Below, piece by piece: positions 43,822 through 55,902 of a stretch of 64,000 nt of DNA (the stretch's first letter is position 1; each line of letters starts with the position of its first letter). This DNA comes from Parabacteroides johnsonii DSM 18315 (GTDB taxonomy: Bacteria; Bacteroidota; Bacteroidia; Bacteroidales; Tannerellaceae): NCBI RefSeq assembly GCF_025151045.1, contig NZ_CP102285.1, positions 3,720,001 to 3,784,000 on the forward strand, read 5' to 3'. Both the position numbers and the translations under genes were made by a program. The notes beneath the pieces are model-generated. The model was not told the origin of the DNA, did no database searches, and was given only the letters and a program-made list of their open reading frames with translations.

Positions 43822-45348
43822 ATGAAAAAGATATTTAGTTTAGTTGTTGCATTGTTGACTTTGGCTTCTTGTTCGGAAGATTTCCTGAATCTGACACCTC
43901 AATATTATCCAAATGATGCGACATTCTTTAAAACTCAGGAGCAATTCACTCAAGCAGTGAACGGAGCCTATTCCGCTCTACGGGGAGTATCGGCAAGACA
44001 AGGATACCTGATGGGAGAAATGCGTTCCGACAATACACATTACACCCGCTATAAAGCAGACCGTGGTCTACACATCTTGTATCGTGAAAACATAGCGGAT
44101 TTTATTGTAGATGACCAGAACCAATGGACAAATGAAATGTATTATGCATGTTATACGGGCATTTCAAGAGCCAACACCATTCTGAACCGCATTGAAGGGA
44201 CGACTTTTCCCGATGATTTCAAAAATAAAACGATCGGAGAAGCTAAATTCATCCGTGCCTTCATGTATTTCCAATTGGTGCAATGCTATGGAGACGTCCC
44301 TTTGCATCTGGAAGAAGTGACAGGAGCGGACAACGCATTCTTACCTCGTTCATCTGTTAACGATATCTATACAGCCATCGTTGATGATGTGAAAGATGCC
44401 ATAGAGAAACTTCCGACAGTCAAATTTCCGCAAAACGGTGCTGCAACCAAAGGAGCTGCCAAAATGCTCTATGCTTATGTATTAATGACAAAACCAGATC
44501 GGGATTATGCAACAGCGGAAGCGCAGTTGAAAGATGTCATGAATATGGGATATGAATTACTTCCCAATTATGCCGATATATACGACACATCCAAAAAGAA
44601 CGGAAAAGAATCGATCTTCGAAATCCAGTATCAAATGGGAGATCAGGGACAGCAAAGTGATTGGTTATACTACTTTATTCCCAAAACAACGAATGCGGAA
44701 ATTATTACAGGCGTTCCGGATTGTAGTACGTTACTGACAGGAGGCTGGAATGTTCCGACACCAGAAATGATCGCTTCTTACGAACCTGGAGACCTGCGTG
44801 TCGACCCATCTATCGCAGTTGCAGTCGGTACACTGGATGCGGCAAACGCTTTAGTCGTAGCTGATGTACTAAAAGTCGGTGATCCCAAAATCAATGATTA
44901 CCCAGTTAATTATCCGTTTATCAATAAATACCGTCACGCACACTCCAAAATAGAAAATACAGACGATAACTGGCCTGTTTACCGTTATGCGGACTGTCTG
45001 TTATTGTTAGCTGAATGTCTGGTAGAACAAGGACGTGCAGGAGACGCAGCACCCTATGTCAATCAAGTACGTGCACGTGCAGGTTTACCTGCTGTTACAA
45101 CAATCAATGCCGAGGTGGTTGCCAATGAGCGACGTCACGAACTCGCATTTGAAAACCATCGTTGGTATGATTTATTGAGAACAGGAAAAGCTATTGAAGT
45201 AATGACCGCCTACGGAAAATATATCAAAACGATTGATACGGAACTTCCTGAACGTACCTATCAGATAAAGCCGGAATATTTGCTTTATCCGATACCTTAC
45301 AACGAGTTGCAATTAAATGACCAGCTCAAACAAAATCCAGGTTATTAA
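43822..45348 (+). CDS. SusD/RagB-family nutrient-binding lipoprotein
   Basis: A 508-residue outer-membrane lipoprotein (lipobox LASC) that caps the SusC barrel and binds the glycan. Family features: NLTPQYYPNDATFFKTQEQFTQAVNGAYSAL at the N-terminus, TPR-like helices (IGEAKFIRAFMYFQLVQCYGDVPL), and the C-terminal RARAGLPAV ... VANERRHELAFENHRWYDLLR. Encoded 36 bases after susC. Confidence 0.95.
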   Translation: MKKIFSLVVALLTLASCSEDFLNLTPQYYPNDATFFKTQEQFTQAVNGAYSALRGVSARQGYLMGEMRSDNTHYTRYKADRGLHILYRENIADFIVDDQNQWTNEMYYACYTGISRANTILNRIEGTTFPDDFKNKTIGEAKFIRAFMYFQLVQCYGDVPLHLEEVTGADNAFLPRSSVNDIYTAIVDDVKDAIEKLPTVKFPQNGAATKGAAKMLYAYVLMTKPDRDYATAEAQLKDVMNMGYELLPNYADIYDTSKKNGKESIFEIQYQMGDQGQQSDWLYYFIPKTTNAEIITGVPDCSTLLTGGWNVPTPEMIASYEPGDLRVDPSIAVAVGTLDAANALVVADVLKVGDPKINDYPVNYPFINKYRHAHSKIENTDDNWPVYRYADCLLLLAECLVEQGRAGDAAPYVNQVRARAGLPAVTTINAEVVANERRHELAFENHRWYDLLRTGKAIEVMTAYGKYIKTIDTELPERTYQIKPEYLLYPIPYNELQLNDQLKQNPGY

Positions 45349-45361
45349 TTATCATATTAAC

Positions 45362-45396
45362 AAAAAGACCTTTACTTTTGTAGTAGAGGTCTTTTT
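45362..45396 (+). terminator. Terminator after susD with embedded promoter box
   Basis: AAAAAGACCT (45362) pairs with AGGTCTTTTT (45387). Its loop side holds TACTTTTG (45373-45380), a TAnnTTTG -7 box. It may attenuate read-through from susCD and give the glycosidase genes their own promoter. Confidence 0.65.
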
Positions 45397-45408
45397 ACTA
45401 TTAGCACT

Positions 45409-48400
45409 ATGAATACACAACGTATTATCAGAAACTTTATATATACCGTCGCAGGAGGTATCCTGTCTCTTGGAATAGCTAGTTGCAATGGTAACAAAAT
45501 GGAAACAACAGACAGTTTTTCCACTCTGGAAGCCCAGTTTCTCAATCCTTCATCCGAGTACCGTACAGCCCCCTTTATGGTTTGGAACGGAAAAGTTACA
45601 AAAACTGAAATAGACCGCATGCTGAAAGATTTTAAAGATGCCGGCTGCGGAGGAGCATTTATTCACCCTCGTCCAGGCATGATCACGGAATATATGTCGG
45701 ACGAATGGCATTCCCTCTACCGCTATGCCGTCGATAAAGGGAAAGAGATAGGATTGGACATTTGGATCTACGATGAAAATTCCTATCCCAGCGGCTTTGC
45801 CGGAGGACATGTTCCCGAAGAGATGCCCGAATCCTACAACCAAGGACAAGGACTTGCGTTGACAAAAACAGATCTTCTGCCTGACAAGACAGACGAATAT
45901 TTCATTATTCTCAAAAAAGAAGGGGACAAATGGGCGGATATCACGAACGCCCTGAGCCAGCATAAAAAAGCAAAAGGAGAATATTACCTCTACAAAAAGA
46001 CATATTTAGGCAAATCGGACTGGTACGGAGGGTATTCTTATGTAGACCTGCTCGTACCCGGTGTAACTGAAAAGTTCATCGACCTCACGATGAAAGGATA
46101 CGAAAAAACAATAAAGGACGAATTCGGAAAATCTGTTTTCGGTATCTTCACAGATGAGCCCAACATCAGCAGTCCCGGAGGCTTGCGCTGGACGCCAGAC
46201 TTGTTCGAAGTATTCCGGAAACAGTGGGGATACGATCTAAAACCACTCCTTCCCCTTCTGAACGAAGAGACGGGCAATTGGAAACAGGTACGTCATAACT
46301 ATATGGAAACCCTGTTGCAAATGTTTGTCGACCGCTGGTCCAAACCTTGGCATAACTACTGCGAGACGAACAACCTGAAATGGACCGGACACTATTGGGA
46401 ACACGGTTGGCCGCAGATGAACGACGGACCGGACAATATGGCAATGTACGCCTGGCATCAGATACCCGCTATTGACATGCTGTTCAACCAGTTCGACGAA
46501 ACTAACCCACAAGCACAATTCGGCAATATCCGTGCAGTAAAAGAATTGCGCAGTGCCGCCAACCAAACAGGCTGTAACCGTACCCTCAGCGAAACTTATG
46601 GTGGTGGAGGTTGGGACGAAACTTTCAAAGACTTCAAACGGTTAGGCGATTGGGAGTATGCACTCGGGGTCAACTTCATGAACCAACATTTAGCCCATAT
46701 GACACTAACAGGAGCACGCAAATACGATTATCCGCCGGTATTCACCTATCATTCTCCTTGGTGGCCCGACTATCGCGAACTGAACGACTATTACGGACGC
46801 CTTTCATTTGTCATGAGTAAAGGAGTCCAAAAGAATGATATTTTGGTGTTGGAACCCACCTCGACCTTATGGTGCTATTACGTCCATGCAGGAAGTTCTC
46901 CAAAACTCATGGAGATAGGAACCGATTTCCAGGCTTTTGTTACAACTTTGGAAAAGAATCAAGTAGAATATGATCTCGGCTCTGAAAATATCATCAAAGA
47001 CCTTGGGAAGGTAGAAAACGGGCGTTTCATCGTTGGCAATGCCTCCTACTCGACCATCGTTTTACCACCTATGGTGGAAACACTAAATAAACCGACCTTC
47101 AAGCTCTTACAACAGTTTATAGAGCAAGACGGTCGGATTATTACCTTCTCCGCCCCCACCCGGATAGACGGGGCTGTTAATGACGAACTGCCCAGACTGT
47201 TGACCAGTGCAACTGTCACATCACTCCCGAAACTGTCCAAAGATGTAATTGCCCAGTATTTCTCTTCCGATAACTTCAGGATTACTTTCAACAGTGGTAA
47301 CCTATATCACCACCGTCGCCGGTTTGCAGACGGAGAATTAGTTTTTCTCGTTAACTCTTCTATGGATGAAGTTGTTGACGGCACCCTTTCGACGCAGGGA
47401 AAAGCCATGCTGGAAATGGATGCCCTGAACGGGGAAATCTATACATATCCGTCTTCAAAAGAAAGAGACATACTAAGTATATCTTTCCGAATCGAACCGG
47501 CAGGAAGCCTCTTGCTTTACTGTTCTGACAAGAACCCGAAAAACTATCCGGAACGCCCCGAAAAAGTGGGAAGCCGCCTGGTGACGGCAACAAGCCGAAC
47601 CACCGTCAGCCGTTTACGCGACAATGCTCTGACAATTGACTTTTGCGACGTTACAGTAAAAGGAGAAACACATAAGAAACAACATTTCTCCCGTGCTGCC
47701 GATATAGCCTTCAAAGCACATGGATTCACCAACGGTAATCCTTGGAACACCTCCGTACAATACAAACGGAATATCCTCGACCGCGACAACTTTAAGGATG
47801 GCGGTTTCACAGCCTCCTATCATTTTACAGTAAACGACGATTTCGACTATTCCGGTATCAAGCTGGTTTCTGAACGCCCCGAATTATTTACCGTCAAAAT
47901 CAACGGAAATCTTGTGAACGTTCTTCCTGATGAATGGTGGCTAGACCGTTCTTTTGGCGTTTATCCGATAGGCGGACAGGTGAAAAAAGGTAGCAATACG
48001 GTAGAACTCAGCATCAACCCGATGCGTATTTTTGCAGAGATAGAACCGGTCTACATCATCGGAAACTTCTCGGTCGTACCCGAACAAGAAGGATGGAGCA
48101 TAGGTGCGCCACAAGAATCGTTCACACTGGGTAGCTGGAAAGAACAGAAGCAACCGTTCTATTCATGGGAGATGAGCTATAGCAAAGAATATACCCTCAA
48201 TAACCTTACAGATAGATATGCTATCAAACTGAACAAATGGAACGGTACGATAGCAGAAGTATATGTCAACGGACAGAAAGCCGGTACAATTGCTTTCGCC
48301 CCCTGGCAACTGGATGTAACGTCTTACCTGAAAGAAGGCAGCAATACGATTGATGTACATGTGATCGGCAGCTTAAAAAACCTTTTAGGTCCACATTACC

Positions 48401-48522
48401 GGAATCCGGCTCCCGGTTTGGCATCTCCCTGGCATTGGAAAAATGTAGACAAACCGATACCCGGAAATGAATATCAGATGGTGGATTACGGGCTGATGGA
48501 AGATTTTGAATTAATTCATTAA
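45409..48522 (+). CDS. GH106-like alpha-L-rhamnosidase, lipoprotein
   Basis: A 1037-residue lipoprotein (lipobox IASC). The N-terminal part is of the GH106 type: YRTAPFMVWNGKVTKTEIDRMLKDFKDAGCGGAFIHPRPGM, WIYDENSYPSGFAGGHVP, FGIFTDEPNI, and AYAWHQIPAIDML. The C-terminal 250 residues are beta-sandwich modules with sugar-binding fold, ending TVNVHVIGSLKNLLGPHY-like text. It cleaves alpha-L-rhamnose from complex glycans. It follows SusCD and precedes a GH78 enzyme, forming a rhamnose glycan unit. Confidence 0.87.
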   Translation: MNTQRIIRNFIYTVAGGILSLGIASCNGNKMETTDSFSTLEAQFLNPSSEYRTAPFMVWNGKVTKTEIDRMLKDFKDAGCGGAFIHPRPGMITEYMSDEWHSLYRYAVDKGKEIGLDIWIYDENSYPSGFAGGHVPEEMPESYNQGQGLALTKTDLLPDKTDEYFIILKKEGDKWADITNALSQHKKAKGEYYLYKKTYLGKSDWYGGYSYVDLLVPGVTEKFIDLTMKGYEKTIKDEFGKSVFGIFTDEPNISSPGGLRWTPDLFEVFRKQWGYDLKPLLPLLNEETGNWKQVRHNYMETLLQMFVDRWSKPWHNYCETNNLKWTGHYWEHGWPQMNDGPDNMAMYAWHQIPAIDMLFNQFDETNPQAQFGNIRAVKELRSAANQTGCNRTLSETYGGGGWDETFKDFKRLGDWEYALGVNFMNQHLAHMTLTGARKYDYPPVFTYHSPWWPDYRELNDYYGRLSFVMSKGVQKNDILVLEPTSTLWCYYVHAGSSPKLMEIGTDFQAFVTTLEKNQVEYDLGSENIIKDLGKVENGRFIVGNASYSTIVLPPMVETLNKPTFKLLQQFIEQDGRIITFSAPTRIDGAVNDELPRLLTSATVTSLPKLSKDVIAQYFSSDNFRITFNSGNLYHHRRRFADGELVFLVNSSMDEVVDGTLSTQGKAMLEMDALNGEIYTYPSSKERDILSISFRIEPAGSLLLYCSDKNPKNYPERPEKVGSRLVTATSRTTVSRLRDNALTIDFCDVTVKGETHKKQHFSRAADIAFKAHGFTNGNPWNTSVQYKRNILDRDNFKDGGFTASYHFTVNDDFDYSGIKLVSERPELFTVKINGNLVNVLPDEWWLDRSFGVYPIGGQVKKGSNTVELSINPMRIFAEIEPVYIIGNFSVVPEQEGWSIGAPQESFTLGSWKEQKQPFYSWEMSYSKEYTLNNLTDRYAIKLNKWNGTIAEVYVNGQKAGTIAFAPWQLDVTSYLKEGSNTIDVHVIGSLKNLLGPHYRNPAPGLASPWHWKNVDKPIPGNEYQMVDYGLMEDFELIH

Positions 48523-48591
48523 ACATACACGAAAAAAGGGTGCATGCTTTTCCGGAAAAGCATGGCACCTTTAAAAACAAAGGACGGTAGC

Positions 48592-51387
48592 ATGAAAAAT
48601 AGACTTTTAAACATTTGTATCTTATATATGTTTTTTCCTCTCCTTCTACAGGCAGCGGACACACATTCCATTTACAACCTGCGATGCGAACAGGAAGAAA
48701 ACCCGTTAGGAATCGAAACAGGACAACCTTGTTTCAGCTGGCAGATACAGACACAACAACGGAACTTCGAACAATCGGCCTGGCAGATATTAGTGGCCGA
48801 TTCTCCGGAAAAACTACAAGCTGGTAACGGAAATATCTGGGATAGCGGAAAAACGCTTTCTTCCGCCTCGATCCTCGTTCCTTTCAAAGGAAAAGAATTG
48901 AAAGCAGGGCAGACCTACTACTGGAAAGTAAGGAGTTGGGATAAGGAGGACAGCCCTTCCCGTTGGAGCTGTACACATACCTTCGGCATGGGACTTCTTT
49001 CGGAAAAAGACTGGAGCAATGCCAAATGGATTGCACTGGAAAAAGACAGGAAAGACGAAATCATCACGACAGGGCTGCATGGACTGGCCAACGTGGACCG
49101 GGAACTCAAAGGCAAAAAGATCGGTATGTACCGCCTCCCCCAATTCCGAAAAGAATTTACAGTTCAAAAACCGGTGAAACGAGCAACCGCCTATGTCTCC
49201 GGGCTCGGACATTTCGATATGTTCCTGAATGGAGAAAAGGTGGGTAACAACTTTCTCGATCCTGGATGGACAAAATATGATAAATGTGCGCTGTATGTCA
49301 CTTTCGATCTGTCCGGACAACTAAAGCAAGGCGGAAACGTAATAGGCGTCATGTTAGGAAACGGCTTTTTCAATATCCCGCGGGAACGTTATTTCAAACT
49401 GCTTGCTTCATATGGTGCCCCACGCCTTTTGATGAAAATACAAATCGAATATGCAGACGGCAGTACGCAGACCATCGTAACCGGTACAGACTGGAAAACA
49501 ACCGAAAGCCCCGTTACCTACAGTAGTATTTACGGCGGTGAAGACTACGATGCCACGAAAGAACAGGCCGGATGGATGCAACCCGGTTTCGACGACCGTA
49601 CCTGGAACAAAGCCCTCGACACAGGCTGGAAAACCCGGCTCCTCTCTCAACGCTCCACACCGCTGACCGTACGTGACCGGATCCCAACCGTCCGCCTTTT
49701 CAAGACCAGACAAGGACAATGGGTATACGATTTGGGACAAAACTTTTCCGGCATCATACGGCTTTCCCTGCATTCAAAGGACACACACCCGGTTAAGCTC
49801 TATCCGGCAGAACTGCTGAACCCGGACAGTACCGTAAACCAAAGCGCATCCGGTGCTCCTTTCTGGTTTGGTTACACACCGAAAGGAAAAGGTTTTGAAA
49901 GCTGGCAACCCCAGTTTACTTATTACGGTTTTCGTTACGTGCAGGTCGAAGGTGCTGTTCCTGCCGGCCAACCCAATCCGGACGAACTACCTGAAATAAT
50001 GGAAATCACAGGTCTTCATACTTGCAATTCGGCCGAAAATGTAGGAAGTTTCCATTGTTCCAAGCCGTTGTTCAACCAGACATATGAACTGATCGACTGG
50101 GCGATCCGCAGCAATATGGCAAGCGTGCTGACCGACTGCCCGCATCGTGAGAAGTTGGGTTGGCTGGAAGAAGCTCACCTGATGCAATACTCCGTACAAT
50201 ACCGCTACAACCTGGCACGCCTGTACGAAAAGACATTCAACGATATGCGCTCTACACAAGCAGCCAACGGCATGATACCGACCATTGCTCCCGAACTGGT
50301 CGAATTCGAAGGAGGCTTCAAGGATACGCCGGAATGGGGAAGCACATTTGTCATCAGCCCTTGGTACATTTACCAATGGTATGGCGATACGCGCCCGATC
50401 GAAACCTATTATCCGGATATGCAACGCTACATCGACTACCTTTCCTCGAAAGCCGATAACCACATCATCTCTTACGGTTTAGGAGACTGGTTCGACATCG
50501 GTCCGAAAAGTCCGGGAGAATCGCAACTGACCTCCAATGGCGTAACGGCAACGGCCATCTACTATTACGACGTCACTCTGATGGAGAAAATGGCAAACCT
50601 TTTAGGGAAGCCGGACGATGCATGCAAGTATCAGGATTTAGCAGCCCAAATCAAACAAGCCTTCAACCAGACTTTCTGGAATCCGTCCACCCGTACCTAC
50701 GACCGCAACAGCCAGGCAGCAAACGCCGTCGCACTCTACATGGAACTGACAACGTCGGAAAACAGGCAGCAAGTATTCGATAACCTGATTGCCGATATCC
50801 GCAGACGCAACAACGCCCTGACGGCAGGCGACGTTGGCTACCGCTATGTCTTGCGTGCCCTTGAAGCCGGTGGTGCTTCAGATGTCATTTACGACATGAA
50901 CTGCAAGTACGACACACCGGGATACGGTTGGCAACTAGCACACGGAGCCACCGCTCTCACCGAATCCTGGCAGGCATACGGCTTCGTATCGAATAATCAT
51001 TTTATGCTGGGACACCTGATGGAATGGTTATTCAGCGGCTTAGGAGGCATCCGCCAGAAAGAAGATTCCTTCGGGTTTAAGCATATTGTCATCAAACCCG
51101 AACCGGTCGGTGATGTCCGCGACGCACAGGTTTCCTACAAATCACCTTACGGACAGATTGTTTCCGACTGGAAAGACAACGATAAAGAATTTATCATCCG
51201 AGTGGAAGTACCGGCAAACAGCAAGGCCTCTATCTATCTTCCGGCTGCCGATACGAAACAAATAACCGAAAGCGGTGTACGATTAGAAGATGTCCCCGAA
51301 ATCAATTGCAAACAAGAGGGGAACCGGTATGTCGTGGCAACAACAGGTTCCGGTATTTATACTTTCAAAGTGAAGAAAAATAAATAA
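48592..51387 (+). CDS. GH78 alpha-L-rhamnosidase
   Basis: A 931-residue exported enzyme (signal [21 protein letters not shown]). Domain order: N-terminal fibronectin-like sheet ([24 protein letters not shown]), two beta domains, the six-hairpin alpha/alpha barrel with the active-site block D515-C-P-H-R-E-K-L-G-W (where family members usually have DCPqRdERLGW), and a C-terminal sheet domain. It removes rhamnose from oligosaccharides. The gene overlaps the next one at TAATGA, so they are translationally coupled. I chose the ATG at 48592 because it begins the signal peptide. Confidence 0.93.
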   Translation: MKNRLLNICILYMFFPLLLQAADTHSIYNLRCEQEENPLGIETGQPCFSWQIQTQQRNFEQSAWQILVADSPEKLQAGNGNIWDSGKTLSSASILVPFKGKELKAGQTYYWKVRSWDKEDSPSRWSCTHTFGMGLLSEKDWSNAKWIALEKDRKDEIITTGLHGLANVDRELKGKKIGMYRLPQFRKEFTVQKPVKRATAYVSGLGHFDMFLNGEKVGNNFLDPGWTKYDKCALYVTFDLSGQLKQGGNVIGVMLGNGFFNIPRERYFKLLASYGAPRLLMKIQIEYADGSTQTIVTGTDWKTTESPVTYSSIYGGEDYDATKEQAGWMQPGFDDRTWNKALDTGWKTRLLSQRSTPLTVRDRIPTVRLFKTRQGQWVYDLGQNFSGIIRLSLHSKDTHPVKLYPAELLNPDSTVNQSASGAPFWFGYTPKGKGFESWQPQFTYYGFRYVQVEGAVPAGQPNPDELPEIMEITGLHTCNSAENVGSFHCSKPLFNQTYELIDWAIRSNMASVLTDCPHREKLGWLEEAHLMQYSVQYRYNLARLYEKTFNDMRSTQAANGMIPTIAPELVEFEGGFKDTPEWGSTFVISPWYIYQWYGDTRPIETYYPDMQRYIDYLSSKADNHIISYGLGDWFDIGPKSPGESQLTSNGVTATAIYYYDVTLMEKMANLLGKPDDACKYQDLAAQIKQAFNQTFWNPSTRTYDRNSQAANAVALYMELTTSENRQQVFDNLIADIRRRNNALTAGDVGYRYVLRALEAGGASDVIYDMNCKYDTPGYGWQLAHGATALTESWQAYGFVSNNHFMLGHLMEWLFSGLGGIRQKEDSFGFKHIVIKPEPVGDVRDAQVSYKSPYGQIVSDWKDNDKEFIIRVEVPANSKASIYLPAADTKQITESGVRLEDVPEINCKQEGNRYVVATTGSGIYTFKVKKNK

Positions 51388-52829
51388 TGAAGAATACCAT
51401 GAATACAACAAAAAAGGAAGTTAAAGTCGGACTGATCGGGGTCGGATTGAACACCTATTGGAATCAATTCGAAGGGCTTCTCTCCCGATTGACGGATTAC
51501 CAAAGAATGATAAAAGAACGCATGTCCGGCTTACAGGCAACCGTGATTGACGGGGGAATAGTAGACAGCCCGGAAAAGGCAACCCGGACAGCAGAAGTTT
51601 TAAAAAGTGAAGACATAGAAATCCTCTTCATCTTTATTTCGACCTATGCCCTTTCATCGACTATTCTTCCGATCGCCCAGCGCATCAAGATTCCGGTTAT
51701 CCTGCTCAACATACAACCCGTAGCCACCATAAATTACAATTATATCAACGGATTAGGCGACCGTGGAAAAATGACCGGCGAATGGCTGGCTCACTGCCAA
51801 GCCTGTTCCACTCCTGAATTTGCCTGTGTATTCAACCGTGCCGGCATCAAATACGACATTCTGACCGGTTACCTCGAAGAACCATACGTATGGAACGAAA
51901 TCAAAAACTGGATCGATGCGGCAAGGGCCGTACAAGGGATGCGCAACAACCAGATGGGTATTCTCGGACACTATTATTGCGGTATGCTGGACGTTTACAC
52001 CGACATTACCCGGCAATCCTTCACTTTCGGCACTCACATAGAACTTATCGAAATGTGCGAACTCAAAGCTTACCGGGATGCTGTAACGAAAGATGAACTA
52101 ACAGCAAAACGTCTGGAATTTTCTATGAAGTTTAAAGTCGATCCGCATTGTGAAGAATACGAATTGGATTGCGCAGCCCGTACTTCTATCGCACTCGATA
52201 AACTGGTCGAATCCCATAACCTCGGTTCAATGGCCTACTACTACGAAGGCTGGAAAGGAAACGATTATGAAAATATCGTGACTTCCGTAATAGCCGGCAA
52301 TACCCTACTTACGGGACGTGGCATCCCGGTAGCAGGCGAATGCGAAGTAAAGAATGTACAAGCCATGAAGCTCCTTTCTCTTTTAGATGCTGGAGGTTCA
52401 TTCTCTGAGCCGTATGCTATGGACTTCAATGATGATGTTGTTTTATGGGGACATGACGGGCCTGCCCATTTCGCCATTGCTGAGGGAAAGGTCAGCCTTG
52501 TACCGTTACCCATATATCATGGCAAACCAGGCAAAGGATTATCCATTCAGATGCGCGTCAAGCAAGGACCTGTCACTTTTCTATCCGTATGTGAAAATAA
52601 TGATGGTGTATTTCTACTTGTCGCAGAGGGAGAATCAACCAACGGATCCACCCTGCACATAGGAAATACGAACAGCCGTTACAGGTTCAGTTGCGGAGCC
52701 CGAACTTTTATGAACCGATGGAGTAAGGCGGGTCCTTCACACCACTGTGCAATCGGTATCGGACATGTTGCAGATAAACTAAAAAAGATAGCTTTCCTAT
52801 TAGACATACCTATTATCCAGATTTGTTAA
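51387..52829 (+). CDS. L-arabinose/L-fucose isomerase-like protein
   Basis: A 480-residue cytoplasmic protein of the L-fucose/L-arabinose isomerase fold. [22 protein letters not shown] opens a Rossmann-like domain, and [37 protein letters not shown] is the characteristic middle block. Its start overlaps the stop of the GH78 gene. It probably works on a sugar released from the rhamnoglycan (L-rhamnose, L-arabinose or L-fucose), but the substrate cannot be read from sequence. Confidence 0.78.
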   Translation: MKNTMNTTKKEVKVGLIGVGLNTYWNQFEGLLSRLTDYQRMIKERMSGLQATVIDGGIVDSPEKATRTAEVLKSEDIEILFIFISTYALSSTILPIAQRIKIPVILLNIQPVATINYNYINGLGDRGKMTGEWLAHCQACSTPEFACVFNRAGIKYDILTGYLEEPYVWNEIKNWIDAARAVQGMRNNQMGILGHYYCGMLDVYTDITRQSFTFGTHIELIEMCELKAYRDAVTKDELTAKRLEFSMKFKVDPHCEEYELDCAARTSIALDKLVESHNLGSMAYYYEGWKGNDYENIVTSVIAGNTLLTGRGIPVAGECEVKNVQAMKLLSLLDAGGSFSEPYAMDFNDDVVLWGHDGPAHFAIAEGKVSLVPLPIYHGKPGKGLSIQMRVKQGPVTFLSVCENNDGVFLLVAEGESTNGSTLHIGNTNSRYRFSCGARTFMNRWSKAGPSHHCAIGIGHVADKLKKIAFLLDIPIIQIC

Positions 52830-52893
52830 AAAACAAGAAAAAGAGAGAGGCTCTTTAAAAAGAGTCAAAACACCTCTATCACGATCTTTTAGA

Positions 52894-52936
52894 CACGGAT
52901 TACACGGATAAATTTTTTATTTCCGTGTAATCCGTG
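52894..52936 (+). terminator. 15-bp perfect hairpin after the glycan-use locus
   Basis: CACGGATTACACGGA (52894-52908) pairs perfectly with TCCGTGTAATCCGTG (52922-52936) around an AT-rich 13-base loop. It lies between two converging genes (the isomerase, and mutS on the other strand). Confidence 0.6.
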
Positions 52937-53064
52937 CTTAAATTATGGCTATTAGTATGCAGGATTTTGTTTCGACATACCTCTCAGATAGACACCCTAT
53001 GCGACATAAGAGAGACCTTCTCTTTTATGGTGAGAGATCCCCCAGATAAACACCAGTAGTCGTT

Positions 53065-55704
53065 TTATTTTCCAGTAATAATCCTTCGTATCTCGCTCAG
53101 CTTGTTCAGGGCTTCCAGTGGTGTCAGATTATTGACATCCAAATTTTTGATCTCATCCCGCACCTGACTGAGTACCGGATCGTCCAATTGGAAAAAGCTG
53201 AGTTGATAGCCATCTGCCGATGAAGCGATTCCTTTTACAGGCTTGCTTTTAATGCCGCCTTTGCGCTTTTCCGTAGCAATCCCCTCCTGACGGTTTTCCG
53301 TTTCCAGCTGTTTCAGGATCTCATTGGAACGCTTTACGATGCTTTTCGGCATACCAGCCATCTTGGCCACATGGATACCGAAACTGTGCTCACTTCCTCC
53401 GGGAACCAATTTGCGCAAGAAAATCACTTTATTATTGACCTCCTTCACCGAAACATTATAGTTCTTGATACGCTTGAAAGAGGTTTCCATCTCATTCAGT
53501 TCATGGTAATGCGTAGCAAACAGCGTCTTCGCACGGGCATTGGGATGTTCGTGGATATATTCGACAATCGCCCAGGCAATAGAAATACCATCGTATGTAC
53601 TTGTTCCGCGCCCCAATTCGTCAAACAGGACAAGACTGCGGGAAGACATATTGTTGAGGATATCCGAAGCCTCGTTCATCTCCACCATGAAAGTGGATTC
53701 TCCAACCGAAATGTTATCCGAAGCTCCCACACGCGTAAATATCTTGTCCACAATCCCAATATGAGCGCATTCAGCAGGAACAAAACAACCGATCTGGGAC
53801 ATCAACGTGATCAAAGCTGTCTGGCGAAGCAAAGCGGACTTACCGGCCATGTTCGGTCCAGTGATAATGATAATCTGCTGTTTTTCATCGTCTAGATAGA
53901 CATCATTGGCAATATAAGGTTCTCCTATAGGCAACTGTTTTTCAATCACCGGATGGCGGCCTGCCTTAATATCTATCACCTGCGAATCATTCACATCCGG
54001 ACGGATATAGCAGTTGATTTCCGCCACTTTGGCAAACGAGAGCAGGCAATCCAGACGACCGATCAGATTTGCATTCATCTGGATAGGCGGAATATATTCG
54101 GAAAGACAAAGTACCAGTTCGTTAAAGAGACGGGCTTCCAGCGAAAGTATCTTCTCTTCCGCCCCTAATATCTTTTCTTCGTATTCTTTCAATTCTTCGG
54201 TAATATAACGCTCGGCATTCACCAAGGTCTGTTTGCGTATCCATTCGGCAGGAACTTTGTCCTTATAGGCATTACGCACCTCGATATAATACCCGAAGAC
54301 GTTATTGAAACCGATTTTAAGGCTCGATATGCCTGTCAGCTCTATTTCCCGTGCTTGTACCTTCAAGAGATAATCTTTTCCCGAATAAGCGATTGCACGC
54401 AATTCGTCGAGCTCAGCGTTCACGCCTGTCGCAATCACACCGCCCCGGTTCAACAAAGAAGGCGGATCGTTATTGATCTCCTTTTCTATCCGGTCACGGA
54501 TCAGGGCACAGGCATTCAACTGTTCGCCGATACGGCAAAGACTCGGCTCATCGCTTGCCATACAAGCCTCCTTGATCGGCTCGATGGCACGAAGGGCAAC
54601 TTTCAACTGCACCACTTCGCGGGGAGAGACGCGACCGACCGCTACTTTAGAAATAATACGTTCCAAATCGCCGATCTGTTCGAGTTTTTCTTCCAACAGT
54701 TCTTTCACTTCAGGATGCCGAAAAAAATATTCCACTACGTCCTGACGCTCATGAATCGGTTTCACATCCTTCAAGGGGAACAAGATCCAACGGCGTAACA
54801 TACGTGATCCCATCGGAGAAACGGTCTTGTCCAACACATCCAGCAAACTCGTCCCCTCCTCGTTCATCGTACTGACCAACTCCAGGCTGCGTACCGTAAA
54901 CTTATCGAGGCGCACATAACGGTCTTCTTCAATACGGGAAAGGGAAGTGATATGAGAAATATGGGTGTGTTGCGTCTGATCCAAATAATACAGGATGGCA
55001 CCCGAGGCTACGATTCCTAATTTCAAGTGTTGGACACCGAAACCTTTCAAATTCTTCGTTTCGAAATGTTTCAACAGGCGGTCATTAGCAGCTTCCGAAG
55101 TAAACACCCAATCATCCAGTTCGAAAATAAAGAACCGGGGACCGAAAGCCTCTTCAAAACGTTTACGGCTGCCTCGTTCGACCAAGACTTCTTTCGGAGA
55201 AAAGTTGTTCAGCAGTTTATCCACATAATCGATAGATCCCTCGGCCGTCAAGAACTCGCCGGTAGAGATATCGAGAAACGCGATTCCACAAACATCCTTT
55301 CCAAAATGGATGGCGGCAAGGAAGTTGTTTTCTTTATGGTTGAGGATATTGTCATTGATAGAGACACCCGGAGTCACCAATTCAGTGATGCCGCGTTTCA
55401 CCAGTTTTTTCGTAAGCTTCGGATCTTCCAGCTGGTCGCAGATGGCTACGCGCTTGCCGGCACGCACCAGTTTAGGCAGATAACTGTCCAGTGCATGGTG
55501 AGGGAAACCGGCCATCTCGATCGTTTGCCCCGGTCCGTTCGCTTTTTTCGTCTGTACGATACCCAGTATTTCAGCTCCGGTCACAGCGTCTTCACCATAC
55601 ATTTCGTAAAAGTCGCCGACACGGAATAGCAGGATTGCATCAGGATGTTTCGCCTTTATATCGAAATACTGCTTCATCAAGGGTGTTTCCACTATCTTTG
55701 CCAC
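53065..55704 (-). CDS. mutS: DNA mismatch repair protein MutS
   Basis: An 879-residue mismatch recognition ATPase. The N-terminal [14 protein letters not shown] carries the mismatch-wedge F-x-E, and the C-terminal ATPase has [17 protein letters not shown] (Walker A) and [21 protein letters not shown] (signature). The start is set at a GTG (55704, giving [17 protein letters not shown]): the in-frame ATG at 55752 lies upstream of the promoter box TACCTTTG (plus CAAAGGTA 55734-55741). It separates two carbohydrate loci and shares no transcript with them. Confidence 0.95.
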   Translation of the reverse strand: MAKIVETPLMKQYFDIKAKHPDAILLFRVGDFYEMYGEDAVTGAEILGIVQTKKANGPGQTIEMAGFPHHALDSYLPKLVRAGKRVAICDQLEDPKLTKKLVKRGITELVTPGVSINDNILNHKENNFLAAIHFGKDVCGIAFLDISTGEFLTAEGSIDYVDKLLNNFSPKEVLVERGSRKRFEEAFGPRFFIFELDDWVFTSEAANDRLLKHFETKNLKGFGVQHLKLGIVASGAILYYLDQTQHTHISHITSLSRIEEDRYVRLDKFTVRSLELVSTMNEEGTSLLDVLDKTVSPMGSRMLRRWILFPLKDVKPIHERQDVVEYFFRHPEVKELLEEKLEQIGDLERIISKVAVGRVSPREVVQLKVALRAIEPIKEACMASDEPSLCRIGEQLNACALIRDRIEKEINNDPPSLLNRGGVIATGVNAELDELRAIAYSGKDYLLKVQAREIELTGISSLKIGFNNVFGYYIEVRNAYKDKVPAEWIRKQTLVNAERYITEELKEYEEKILGAEEKILSLEARLFNELVLCLSEYIPPIQMNANLIGRLDCLLSFAKVAEINCYIRPDVNDSQVIDIKAGRHPVIEKQLPIGEPYIANDVYLDDEKQQIIIITGPNMAGKSALLRQTALITLMSQIGCFVPAECAHIGIVDKIFTRVGASDNISVGESTFMVEMNEASDILNNMSSRSLVLFDELGRGTSTYDGISIAWAIVEYIHEHPNARAKTLFATHYHELNEMETSFKRIKNYNVSVKEVNNKVIFLRKLVPGGSEHSFGIHVAKMAGMPKSIVKRSNEILKQLETENRQEGIATEKRKGGIKSKPVKGIASSADGYQLSFFQLDDPVLSQVRDEIKNLDVNNLTPLEALNKLSEIRRIITGK

Positions 55705-55733
55705 TGTTCTTTTCTTTTTATCTGTTAACCGTA

Positions 55734-55741
55734 CAAAGGTA
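55734..55741 (-). promoter_or_regulatory. Promoter -7 box of mutS
   Basis: TACCTTTG on the minus strand fits TAnnTTTG. The predicted start near 55727 leaves a 23-base leader to the GTG at 55704. Confidence 0.6.
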
Positions 55742-55902
55742 CGATTTTTCATCTTTCAAAAAATTCACGGATTGCTTTTTCATTTACAAATACCCCGCAA
55801 GGATTATCCCTCGACCCCACATTCCCAATATCGAAAACAACTTAAAATTCCAGACCCTAACCATCACTGACAAAAACAGGCAGGTAGAGAGCAAACAGAT
55901 TA

